Below, one piece after another: positions 31,716 to 44,095 of a DNA stretch of 64,000 bases. Below the pieces are notes generated by a model. That model was not told the origin of the DNA. It did not search any database and was given only the letters and a program-made list of their open reading frames with translations. Source of the stretch: Limonium bicolor (taxonomy: Eukaryota > Streptophyta > Magnoliopsida > Caryophyllales > Plumbaginaceae). The stretch's first letter is position 1; the number at the start of each line of letters is the position of its first letter. The translations under genes were made by a program, and so were the position numbers. Location: NCBI GenBank assembly GCA_023374045.1, contig CM041780.1, positions 29,568,337 through 29,632,336 on the forward strand. Reading direction: 5' to 3'.

Positions 31716-33869
31716 TTCCTATTATATTTCTCACAAGGAATGTTATTTCCTTTATCTATTTTTATTGTATTTATATATATATATATATACATATACCTAC
31801 ATATATTAAGATTTATCCAGAACATTCTTTAAGAAATTCTATTGTATTTAACTATATCTAATATCTTTTAGACATATCCAAAACTGATTTATGGTTTATA
31901 AAATAAAGTATTTCCCTTAGCTTTAGTTAAACATATTAGCTTCCATATTATATATAATAATTAAAATGTAGTTTAGTTAAATATAAGTTTCTATTTATTT
32001 CTCTCATATAAATATATATATAAATATATGTAACAATTTTTACTTCACTTAAAGTTAATACCCAAAATATTTATAAACATACTGTATTAAATGTTAATTA
32101 GTCTTATTATATTTTCCCCAACCTATAAAGTTCATTAATCAACTATACTTTAATTTTTGATCACATTAAAAACTATATATTATAAGTTATTCTTATGAAA
32201 AACTCACAAACACAATTTTTAAAACCTTTTCCCGTTGCCCAAAAATTCCCAAACTTAATATACAGTAACTATAACATTTTAGACATATTATAAAATTTTT
32301 ATTTCATAAAAATATCTTTTTAATTTAGCCAAATAATTCCAGAAAACCCGTAACTTGTAAAATCATAACTTATGTTTAAAAACTCCAAAACCATAATAAT
32401 TTACATCAAAATAAACTAGATAAAATAAGGAATCTATGGTTAAAATTTCAAGTCAAAATACATTCGGGAAGATATTTAAATTAACCCAACAAGTTAAGAC
32501 TATTTACTGGAATTTACTAAAAACTTAATCTGAAACGTTTTAATCTCAGCCGTCCAAATCTCTTAACTAAGATCCGACGGATACTGAACGCTGAGTTCTT
32601 CCCCGATTTCTCCTTGATACCCGAGTACTAATTCGCGTTTTTCTCACAATCTACAGAACAAAATCGAGTGATTCTTGTTTCTATAGCTTCGTAATCAAAT
32701 TTCGGTTCTATTGATACCGGTTTCCCCAATTATAATGCAGTATACACCCAGTTTCGAAATCAATTCGAAGGTTAGGGTTAGTTTCGGTTTCAGAATTTAA
32801 TTCGATTGCAAATCCTACAAATTCTCCTAATCTAACACGTAATTGGCTAAATTGAGACATGGGTTAGATCGGTAATACAACTACGAACAGCAAAAACGGA
32901 GAAATTTGATCGGAGACTCACCGGAGTGTGCGAATTTGGGTGATTTTGAAATCGGAAATCTGGAAAAACATGAACTTTGAGCAGTTCGTGGTGGCAACTT
33001 TGGAGATCTGTAAAATGTGTTCTAGATCGAGTTAGGCTATGTTCTTGGGCTCGTTAGAAAGAAGAAACATAGATCTACACAATGATAGCAAGCACTAATC
33101 CTAACTCGCATCACACAGAAAGAAATCGAAGTCGCAAAACACGAGTTTACCTCTCCGTTTCGGTATTATTTTATGTGCTGTTGAAACCGAAACTTTAGAC
33201 CTCTATATCTCCCAACTGGTTACGAATTGGACTTGGGCATAAACACGAAAGTTGTAGAGGGATTAAAGATCTTTACAACGAGCTAAAGAAATCGAATTTT
33301 GGTTGATTAACGAAGAAGTTATGATCGACGCAAGTTACCTGAAAACGAAGCGAAATCTGGAATTCTGGAAACAGTTTCACAAGGTGGCTACTTTGGCTCG
33401 ATTTTCCGGTTGACTCAGAAGGAGATAGGGTTTGTATGAGTAATGGTTGGAAAGAAGGATTGTAGGAGAAGAGAATGGAGAAGACGGCATGGAAAAATAT
33501 TGAGAGATGTAAAAGTTATAGCCGTCTAAATTTAGGGCAAAGTAAGGGAAATCGGTTCCGAAAATCAGGGAAGAAATTGGCTAAGTGTGGGCGACCCATT
33601 ACAGAGTGACACGTGGCATCTCTTAAAATTTTGATTCAAAACTTCAATCTAGCATAACTTTGGCTAGGATAATCCGTTTTTGACGTTCTTTTTATCGATC
33701 TCCATGGTTTTTCATAACCTATTTATTGGTACAGGTTTCATGGCCTGGTTTGACCATTCACAAAAAGTCAACTCTAGCAAGGCTTAATAAGCTTTAAGGT
33801 TTCTAGAATTTTATATTGACTTTTATGTTTCAAAACAATGTTACAACACTTCCTAAAATCTTTATAATA

Positions 33870-33874
33870 TATTT
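33870..33874. repeat. Left target duplication of S1 (TATTT)
   Basis: TATTT here and at 38312-38316; the unfilled site is single at 46239-46243 in the other L LTR. Confidence 0.95.
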
Positions 33875-36800
33875 TGTAACACCCCAACCACCACCGTACA
33901 CTTAACATCAATCTGCAGCGGAAATCTCAACTCATCACATTACTTAATTCAATGGTGTTACACGCCGTTAACCACCCACGTGGCTAACAAGGCTAATACA
34001 TATACATTTGTATCGGTCTGATGGACTAGATTCCCGAGCAACTACACAATACAATCCTCATTCCATTTTCAACATTTATTATATACATACATTCCCACTG
34101 TACCGAGTATTTACAAACTAATGCCGATATCAATGTCGGTCTTACTACGCTTACAATGCTTACGCCATTTAAATGGCTACCCATGTATAAACATCTACCC
34201 CGTCCTACTCTCGAACGGCTTCCAGCTCCTTGTACCTGAAATAGAAAAGGAGAGAAAGGGTGGCCCCCAAGGGGCTCAGCACCTTTGCTGGTATGGTAAT
34301 CCCGCAGCCCACATGCTACCGGGCCACGCACAACTAATTGTCGTCTTAGCATGCAGTTGATTATATTTAAATCATGCATACAAGCCATAAACATACAACA
34401 CATAACAAACCATAACAAAACCTTTCTTGTTTCGACGTACACATGACAACATCACCATCATTCTAAACACCTAACGTATACTTATCGTAGCATAGCAAGG
34501 GAATTTGCATAGCACAACACCAATACATAACACCGTAAATCGGTTCTCACAAGGAACCTTCCACCATAGTTAGTATACATAGTGAGCCTAGAGATTATTA
34601 CCAATCCCATGTTAAGCTCGTTACCAACCTCGTTACCGTCCGGTTATATAGAACGGTTAACTTATACCCAAGGTGTGTCGGATATAGTAATCCCAAGCAC
34701 ACCGAAATAACATTCGTATGCCCCTGTGGCCCGACGTGAGTCAGTAACTAGCTTTGGATAAGCTAAGGGAAGGTAGAAACCAAATTGGAATACCACCTAT
34801 ACATACACCAAGAGAGCCGAACCGGATATGATATCGACTCCCGTCCATCACACGCGTGGCCGGAACAACCGGACTCCTCACCCCCCATTAGTACATATAC
34901 ACTTATAAATAAGTAGTTAGAGATCCATTATGGAGCCTACCACATCCACACACCATACGGTATCATAACCGAGTTAAGCACACAAGGGAGGTTCCCACAC
35001 TTGCATATAACAACAATGTCCAACTAACTCACACATAGCCGTGGTTAGCACGTTCCCAAGGTTTGGGCCGTCAACTCCGAATACCGATCACTCATGTGTA
35101 TCTAGATTTGGTTAGCTAAGGTTTAACACATATTTGAGGTTAAACGGTATCGGAGACCAGATGCGCCACATAAATGAATTACTATAAACTCATTACATGT
35201 TTTAATCTTACAAGGTGGCAACACTCATAAAAACACATTGACATACAAGCCGGTGTAATCCGGTAGGACACAGGTTGCAAGAAAACCATACCTGTCACCG
35301 GAGTCCACTTTACCACGTCCACTTATGTTCCTCGAGCAATTCTCGAACAACTGATAACATCACAATTACTTTTATTAATATTGGGGTAACATGTTTGCTT
35401 AACGTTTAAAGCGCCCATAGTTTACCCCGTCATTCCCGTTACACTTAACTTACTCTTGTGATAATAACTTTACAACTCTCACATCAAACCCAACACTTGT
35501 TTACACATTTTAAGGCCCTTATATGCCACCAAACAAGGCCTAAACATCACCTAAAACCATTACCATTCAATTCCCCATGATTAGAAGCCTTTAAAACAGA
35601 TTTTGCAACACTTTTGACCTGGTCCGGGACTTGGTCCGGACCCAAGGTCCCGGACCACTTGTAGAATATACTCTCGGCCTTATTTTACCCTTGGTCCGGG
35701 TCTTGGTCCTGGATAAGGACCCGGACCACTTCTAAACTTCACTCTCGGCTCTTTTTAAGGGGTGGTCCGGGTACCTATACAAGGGCTAGGTCCCGGACCA
35801 TGTTATTAGCTTGTCAAAACATCATTTTTCAACCCCTAAACCAACCTTAAACCTTACCTAATCATTCCATAAACTTTCCACATGTTTCCTACATGTTTAA
35901 ACACCTTAAAACAAGCACTAAACTTTCCTAACTCATCACTAACTGGTTACTCAATCCCTTACAACAATTCCTAGCACTTATAACATTTTTCTTAGATTTC
36001 TAAGTGGTATATCATGCCTACTACCTTAACTAACCAAAGTGTTGTCTCACAAACTTTACCACCACTCCAAAAGCATTATTTCTCACACACACCTCCTTTG
36101 ACAATTGCTTCTAATTTCCACAAGCTTTCACTTAGACCTTCACTAGGCATTTCTTTTCCTTTGTTTACCAAATCTTGAACAAGACTTAACACTTCACATA
36201 ACAATTCCTTGGTGTGTTCAAAACACCCATTTGAGTTCTAAATCCTCCAAGACAATGCCCATGGCACTTTAACACCTAAGAACACCATGATTCACCTTCT
36301 TCCACCATCTTAACACTTAACAAGTTCCTAGTACCTTCTAGGTCTTAAAATCTCATTTCATCACATAAACTCCTTTGTTTATCAACTAAATTTTGCCATA
36401 GCTTCTCTTGTAAACTCTCACACCCAAACACTTAGGTTTTCACCTTTAGACAACCAAGAACACTTAATCACTTAATACACATTCCTTACACACAAACATA
36501 TTGTTTTTCATCCTTTAACCATTCAAGACATTCATCTTTACAAGAAATGCCCTTTACACACAACTAAGCCTTTAACTACACTACATCACAATATAGTGCA
36601 TAAACTTAAATTGCTTGGCTCTTAGGCCCTTAAATGCATGGCTCTTAGGCCCTTAAATTGCATAAATCTTAAACACTGAATTTCCCACATAAGTAATGCC
36701 TTTGACCTGCAATTACACACACCAAGACATATGTTCCTTTACTAGTCTCCTTGAGAACACCTTACTAAGTCATTCACCATTTGCTCTTTAGGTAGTTTTT

Positions 36801-38311
36801 AACAAGCATTATAAGCTCATTTCTCCTAAGGCATTAAACCACATTGAGATAGCATATTTACCTCTTTTCCTCCCAAATTTCTTTCTTGTTTCCTTACAAA
36901 ACCGGTAAGGCATTTGGTTCCTTGCCAACTACTAAACATTATACAAACAACATAGAGTATTCAAGCTTTAAGCTCCATCTCATTGTAAACCCTAATTACA
37001 TATATTGTTTTAACACATCAAGGTAATTGTTTTACCTTTGAATGGAAAGAGAGCTTGAATGAGTATCAAGAGAGGACTCCTCCTAGCCCTTGGAAGATTT
37101 AAATGAAGCTAAAACAAGACAAGAGAAGACACCATTACAAGGTGCATTTTCGGTCAACACCAAAAATGAAGGAAATGGAGTTTTCTTTAGTTTTTCCTTA
37201 CCTTGAAGCAAAGGTGATCAACAAGGCATAAAAATATTAGCTCAAGCTCCTTCCATGGAAGTTCTCCTTGGCACCGAAATGGTGGTTTTGAGGATTTGAA
37301 AGGACAATGTTGTAGAGCTTGCTCCAACTAAGAGAACGGTAGTCTCGGAATTAAATTCGGAGCATGGAGTCATAAGTTACAAGTGAAGAAGGATGAAGAA
37401 TGGCATGGTTCTGTTGGAAACCGATGGAGAGAGGAGGAAGAAGGTGGCCATCGTGGGAAATGAAGGAAAGAATGAGAGAATGAAGATAACCTTTGCTTTT
37501 TGAAGATATTTGTCCTTTTAAAGCAAATAGTACACTAATTAGTCATTCTTTCTTTTCTTAGTAAATTAACAAGGGTGGTGAGTCACCACACCTTAAAAAC
37601 CGGCCCCAAATAGTACCTAGGGGTATTTTAGACTTCATTAATCAATTGTCTCACTTATAGTAACATATGTTACAAACTAGCTTATAAAAATCACTATTCA
37701 CCAAAAACAAGGCACATAGAAGTGAAATTTTTGATTTCTCATTGATATAGCCACCCAAATGTGATACTATATAGTACACATGTTAATTAAAGAGTAATGA
37801 TGGACATTTAGCCATTCAAAACTCATTTACAAGACAATTTTTCAAAAACGTGCTTTAAGACTCCTTAAAGCACATTTTGTGTTTTAACTTGTTTTCAAGC
37901 TTGGTTTTCTTTGGTAAATGATTTAATATGTTCATTAACATATTTATAAGGTATAGGTATGACCATTAGGTCTTTTACAAATTTATCCCAAGCTTAGAGC
38001 ACATTTTTGCTCTTATTGACTTTAAGGTATTTATTTGTGTTTTGTTTGGTTTCATTGTCTACCAAAGTTTCCTAAGGACTTAATTAGCCTTATAAAGTCA
38101 TAATTAAATATTATCAAGTCTTGGTAGGCTCTTTGAGTCCTAGCCAAGTTCACTCCAACCTTAGAGCATGTTTTTGCTCAAACCGTGTCTTAGTGTTTTA
38201 TTGCGCTTTACTATGGTTTAAATTGTACATTTATTGTTTCTAAGGCACTTTTTAGCCTTTAAATACCATAGTTTAACATTTACACAACATACCAAGGTTT
38301 GGGGTATTTCA
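33875..38311 (-). repeat. Solo LTR S1 (4437 bp) inside the L 3' LTR
   Basis: Plus-strand text runs TGTAACACCCC…GGGGTATTTCA, flanked by TATTT on both sides, with no internal region or second LTR: a solo LTR left by LTR-LTR recombination. In element sense it has a donor-like CAAAG|GTAAAAC at 37035, an acceptor-like TCTATTTCAG|GTAC at 34236 preceded by a long pyrimidine tract and a C/G hairpin (34262-34276), and a GGTCCGGGAC cluster (35628-35800). It shares long blocks with S2, S3, Q and O. A 138-codon open stretch at 34026-34442 (minus) has no support as a gene. Confidence 0.92.
34236..37035 (-). other. Candidate LTR-internal intron in S1
   Basis: Donor CAAAG|GTAAAAC, acceptor CTCCTTTTCTATTTCAG|G, 2800 bp apart. 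The pyrimidine tract before the acceptor is the best of the set. Confidence 0.45.
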
Positions 38312-38440
38312 TATTTGGAGTGTTTAGAATTTTTCCCAAGATTTATTGACTTATAAATCTTATTATTAAATTCATAATACTATACAATAATATATAATAA
38401 TTAGGGTTAAATAGGAGAAAACCCCTAAATAAATTTCACA

Positions 38441-38518
38441 ACCCCATATAATAATTTAATATTCATAATTCCATATAATAATTTAATATTCATAATTCCA
38501 TATAATAATTTAATACTT
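38441..38518. repeat. 27-bp triplication in the L 3' LTR
   Basis: CCATATAATAATTTAATATT plus a short spacer, three copies near the start of the LTR in element sense. The same triplication is at about 46370-46443 in the 5' LTR. Confidence 0.85.
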
Positions 38519-38593
38519 AATAGTATTATTAAAGGTTTAATAAAAGAAATCCCCTAAATTAATTTAAATTAATTTAGGGGTATTTCAGTATAT

Positions 38594-38604
38594 CCCCCTT
38601 AAAA
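38594..38604 (-). other. Polypurine tract of element L
   Basis: Minus strand TTTTAAGGGGG, six bases before the 3' LTR start. Upstream (in element sense) is TTCGAGGCGAAGTTTC, usual at the end of chromovirus-type elements. Confidence 0.8.
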
Positions 38605-40833
38605 GAAACTTCGCCTCGAAGTTTAAAAATCAATTACTAAGCACTCACACCGCTTCGGGTGTACTGAGACAATAAAAGTTCCAATGAAATTGCATACCAA
38701 TCCAATCCTTTATTTCCATCCATTTCCATAACAACCTAACAACCTTCCACTCGAGATTACTCAAACTCAAAACGAACAAAGATATACCAAGACATAGCAT
38801 GATGAAAATCAACAGTCACATACTGTGTCATATTGTAAAAACCAAGCACATACAAACACCTCTCATTTTGCTAATACTGTTCTCCCTTTACTAACAATGC
38901 AACAAGGCATAATCCGGATGAGATAACGAAGGAGGAGTATGCCAGCATATCCCCCTTAAAAGAGCTAAGGTACGCCCTCATACCGCTACTAACGGCACAT
39001 TCAAAGAATTCAACACCTTATTAACCAGCTTTGTTGTGAATTTTACTGCACCGTTGATTTTATCTATGATCGTTACATATATCTGTATCTCTTGATTGTT
39101 ATGTAATTGTATTTCCTTGGTGGTTATAAGATTTTATCTTATGATTATTATCCATTCCTTTAATGACTGATACGAATTATATGTCCATATATGATCATTG
39201 ATCATATCAATTATATTAACAAGCTATAAATCAGGTGTAACGTATTTGAGTAGTTTAAAATAATATTCCCGATCATTTAATAATCCTCAATAATCTTCCA
39301 AAATTATCTTCAAAGGTTTATTAGTCAACCATATGTTAAAACTCTATAATAAATATTTTCTGTGACTTTTCAAGTTTCAATTGTTTTTATAATTAACTAT
39401 CGTATTTTAGACGATTCATTCAGTGTTTACTTTATAAAATTTACTTATTATCTAACTTCACCCAAGGCAGAATTTTAGGAAGTTCTTCCAAAATCTGATT
39501 CCTTTACCTTAAAGTTTATATATTATATTTTTTTTTTGGTGGGACTTTATATAAAATTTTAAGTCAAATGAGCTAGTCTAATGAAAACTCACTCACTCTT
39601 GGTAATTGTTTTTCTTAAGTTTGTTCTATGTAAGTATTCTCCTGATTATTAAATCTTAGTACTCTCTTAGACAATGGTGGCTTTTGGTAAATATCACTCT
39701 AGTGTGTCTTTTAAACTTTTTACATGTATAATGTTAAACTTCCAAGTAAACATGAGAATTTTCAATCTTTAAGTAACTCTCAATTTTTTTTTATATTCAA
39801 CCAGGGGTAGATGTTGTATCTTGGAGTACCCAAACTTAATTCCCTTCCTCCATATATAGGTATTTTTCACCAAAGATTTAACCCAATAAACCCTTTACAT
39901 TTATGAGTTTTAATACCGGATCTTAAGATACAAATATTGATTTGTTCATTGTGGTTAACAATGAAATATGCCTAGCTCAAGATTTCATGATGGTAACGTC
40001 TTACCACCACTTCCCCTCAAGTTCAACACAATCCATCACCTGCATAGAAGATTATTTACAGTTAGGTGACAAGGCTTGTCTAACCCCTAAACTTCTAGAA
40101 GTGGGTGTGCACCCCCACTACTTTCAGCCTAGGAGTTCGTCGCACCAGGCACCTCCCGTAGGGTGTTAGGTTTATGTGTTTTCTTTCTAAAGTTAACATA
40201 GAGTTTTAATGTGTTTTACAAGTTCAGATGTTGATCTTTTCTAATACGCTACTAGTTCTTGTTAGCTTAATAATTTTCTAGACTTAAGATTTATCTTAAA
40301 CATTATCTTAGGTAATAAATTGATACCAAGTAGTTAATGAGATTTATTTTCAAACTTTAAAGGAGTTGAAGTACTTTCACATAATATCAATACTAATTTA
40401 ATTATGTAAAGTTCTATTTGTATACTGTTTTCAACCAAAAGTATTCTTTAAATTCTAGGAATTGTGTACTAGCTTTTAAAGGATTGCATTTTAGCAATGT
40501 ATTCTCCATGAGTATGCTTTTGAAAAATAGCTTAATATTTGGTTTATCTCAACCAAAATCTTATCGTACTTAGTATAGGGTGCTCCAAACTTATATATAT
40601 ATATATATATTTCTGTAGTTTATTGTTGGAACGGTATAACAACACATCACACTCAACAGACATTCACAAAAGAAAAGTGTGTAAAGGAATCATTCACAAT
40701 TCCAAAAATGGTTAGGAGTCGTGCCTTACTGGAGTCCTCACTTCCCAATTCTACCCCAGTTCCCCAGTTTTAAGTGCACCTATAATCTAAGTATTTCACT
40801 CGGCTTGTTTTCTCGGGTTCAGAGCGTAACTAC
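38605..40833 (-). other. Internal region of element L, no coding capacity
   Basis: About 2.2 kb, AT-rich. The longest open stretch is 75 codons (39942-40169 plus) and matches nothing I know. A short (TA)n lies near 40591-40609. No gag or pol motif on either strand. Confidence 0.8.
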
Positions 40834-40845
40834 GCTCTGATACCA
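40834..40845 (-). other. Primer-binding site of element L (initiator tRNA-Met)
   Basis: Minus strand TGGTATCAGAGC, five bases after the LTR end. It overlaps an inverted repeat AGAGCGTA-GT-TACGCTCT (40821-40838). Confidence 0.92.
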
Positions 40846-40850
40846 CTTTC

Positions 40851-43800
40851 TGTAACACCCTATAACAATAAAATAACAGCGGAAAATAAACTAAAGGTGC
40901 TACAGACCATCGGGCTCCAAAACACCCGGTACCAACCTCACCAATTACAACCATTACAATTAACTAAGTTACGGTCTGAACTTCGAGAAACTTAATATAA
41001 ACAAAACAATAAATAAATACATTCACTCTCCATAAAACCTAGTCCCATCCCAAACGCTCATTCTCTTCGTGGCCACCTGTAAATCAATTCGTATCTGCAA
41101 GATGAAACCAAGCAGCCCACCCCAAAGGGGCGGGTCAGTTCCCTGGAATGGAACTGGTACAATTCTCCAAAAACAAACTTATAAAACATAACTCTTCAAA
41201 ATAAACAGTAACATGAAAACAAACTCTCAAAAGTAAAACAGAGATAAAGCACTTCAAAACAATCAAGTTAAAGAGAAAGGAAAACAAGGCAAAGATAGAG
41301 ATAAAGAACTTCCAAAACAAGTCATCCACTTAAGTAGTCACACCACATAGTTAGCAAGCATCCATTGTTGATGTTAGAACCAATTCCCGTTAGGAGTAGA
41401 AAAACTCAGATAGTCACAAAGGACTGGGAATGATAAAGTAGATCCAAGAACCAAGAACTCGAGAGTGGAATAATTCAACTGGGAGAGATGGCCCCCACCG
41501 CCAATCACGTCATTTTAGGACAGGGGATATACAGCCCCTCACTGTTTATCACGTCCACTAAGGACAGGGGATATACAGCCCCTCACTGTCTATCACGTCC
41601 ACTAAGGACAGGGGATATACAGCCCCTCACTGTCAAATATCAATGCCCCTATGGGCGAGGGATATACAGCCCCCTGCTGTTAAATATCAATGCCCCTATA
41701 GGCGAGGGATATACAACCCCCTGTTGTTACCATTAAAGACGCGCGCACGTCGAAGGAAAGATTTCCAAGATTGACCTTTTCCAAATCCCCACTAGATCAC
41801 CAACTACCCAGAGCAATACCAAAACACTCAGTCCTACAGAGTGCAGAAGCGTAAACCCTAAGCAGTCAATGTCTAACGGGACACCAAATAGAAGAAACCA
41901 ATACCCAAATGAGTTCCACATCCAAGGCTCAGTTAGTCACACAAGCTGAGTCAGTCACACAACCATTTCTTATTTTTAGAAATTCCTCTTAAAGTCAGTT
42001 AGCGTTTTTGCAAAACATTCCACAGTCACTCAGCAAAATATCAAGTACGAGAAATCGTACAAAACAATTCATAAGTCCAAACACAACAAGCTGAGTACGA
42101 GAAATCGTACAAACATTCCATAAGGTCCAAACACAACAAGCTGAGTACGAGAAATCGGTACCTGGTAACGCTGTAGCAGTTCTAATCAACTTACGCAAAC
42201 AATCAACAGTACTCTGAAGAATATTAAAGGTAAGCTACCATCAATCACTTGTAGCCTATGTTACGCTTAAATAAACTCCTTACTCTTATTTCAAAGTCTC
42301 AATTATCTTTTAAGCCCTCACTTAAATGTTATGTATAATCTTTGTGTTATCTGAGAACGTTGTATAGCCCAAGGTGGTAAGATCAAGGAATGTATTCGAT
42401 CAACATTTGCTAATTGTCCACTCCTATCCACTTTATTCATACTTAACCACAATCCTCACATTCAAGACTTTTGAGACCTCTATATATAAATGTGTTGATG
42501 TTATATAATTAAATCTAAGATCTCGACAATAATCTTAAGCTCAATACCTCTATTCTTAATTTAAAATAAACATTGTATTATGACCTATGATGGACTCATC
42601 TCAGAATACTATACTATTATCTCATAATGTAAAGATTATGTATTTAAACAATTTCTACTAGACAACCCATTATGATTAAGTCTTTCCCTTAACTTAATTA
42701 AGACCTACATCTTGTATATTGGAATCATAGTGTTGTAGACGCATTTTATTATAACTAATCGAGTTACTAAACTCATTTATCTTATCTTTAGTTCAGAATA
42801 ACTTTAATTACAACCATCTAAAAATCTTGTCATAAGATGTTAAATTACTTTTCATCTTGAAATAACCATATTATACTTAACTTAGACTCATCGAACTCTT
42901 ACATTCAGTATCCACAAGGTATATTATTTACTTTATCATAACTATATAATAAGGTGTTTTAAGATAACCTTTTGTGTATCCTTACTTACATTTAATTTCC
43001 TAAATGTTCTATTTTTTTACACACATTCCCTCCCTAGGCTATGTATAAACCTTTTATACTAAACTTCACAAACTTAAGTCTTAAATACGTTTTAAATTGT
43101 TTACAAAACCTAAAGGTTTCAAAGGTATAACTTAATAAATTAATTTCCTTTATTGTATTTAGGATGGACAATATATCTACATAAGGTAGAATTTATCAAA
43201 GAATTAAATTATGGATCGTAAGTGAAACTGTTAACTATTTAATAAGATAATATATTCTAAAAAATCCCCATACCTTATATTCAAATGACACATTAATATT
43301 TCCAGTGTCAAAAGGTAAATCAATATAATCTCTTATGTAACCTAGTTTCATCTAATTAAAGGTTCAATGATTTTAAGTATCAAATTTCTATTTGCAAACC
43401 TTTTTGTAAATCTTTAACTATTATGTACATCACTTATTTATAAACTCACATCCTGAATATTGGTAATGAATGTATTTATATGGCTTAACTAATTCTAAGA
43501 AACTTAAGGATTATTATTTAGATTAATCTCCTAATCATAGTTTAATATAGTTTCATATCATAATCCTTTTAATGATTTTATCTTAAAATATTAAGTTATT
43601 ACTCAATACTATAAATATTAAGAAATAATTAAATCTAGACTTATTTATCCTCTTCACATGTAGATGTAAAAGTAACTCATTTATTTTACTATTGTTTATA
43701 TAATAAGAACATTTAAATGTAAAAGTATTTCATTCATTTTATTATTAATTATATAATAAGATCTATTTGTGTAACACTTTATGTAGACTAATTACAAATA

Positions 43801-44061
43801 TTCCTAAATTTCAACTTATTAATTTCTTAACCAAATTATAGATTTACATTGTGGTCATTGACAAAATATATATACGTGTGTTTAAATACGGTTTATATAA
43901 ATCTTAACTCAAAGATAACTAAAAACTCAACCTATAACCATAAATTAATACCACCTCATATATTATTCTTTTCTTAGTATCATGTAGAGGTTTAGTTTAA
44001 CTCATTATTCCTTCATATCCTATTTTATAAGGTATTTATTTCCTTTATTTATTTATTTATC

Positions 44062-44095
<34 letters not shown>

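Larger units (their letters stand above)
28429..38587 (-). repeat. 3' LTR of element L, split by solo LTR S1
   Basis: LTR sequence is 28429-33874 plus 38317-38587. In element sense it begins TGAAATACCCCTAAATT and ends GGGGTGTTACA. Notable contents are a five-unit tandem array (29087-29307), a long (TA)n at 31663-31712, and a 27-bp triplication near 38441-38518. Confidence 0.93.

Noticed and set aside
34026..34442. 138-codon minus-strand frame in S1
   Set aside because: Inside an LTR and not shared in frame by S2 or S3; no motif.
39942..40169. 75-codon frame in the interior of L
   Set aside because: Short, no recognisable family, and the surrounding DNA has no coding character.
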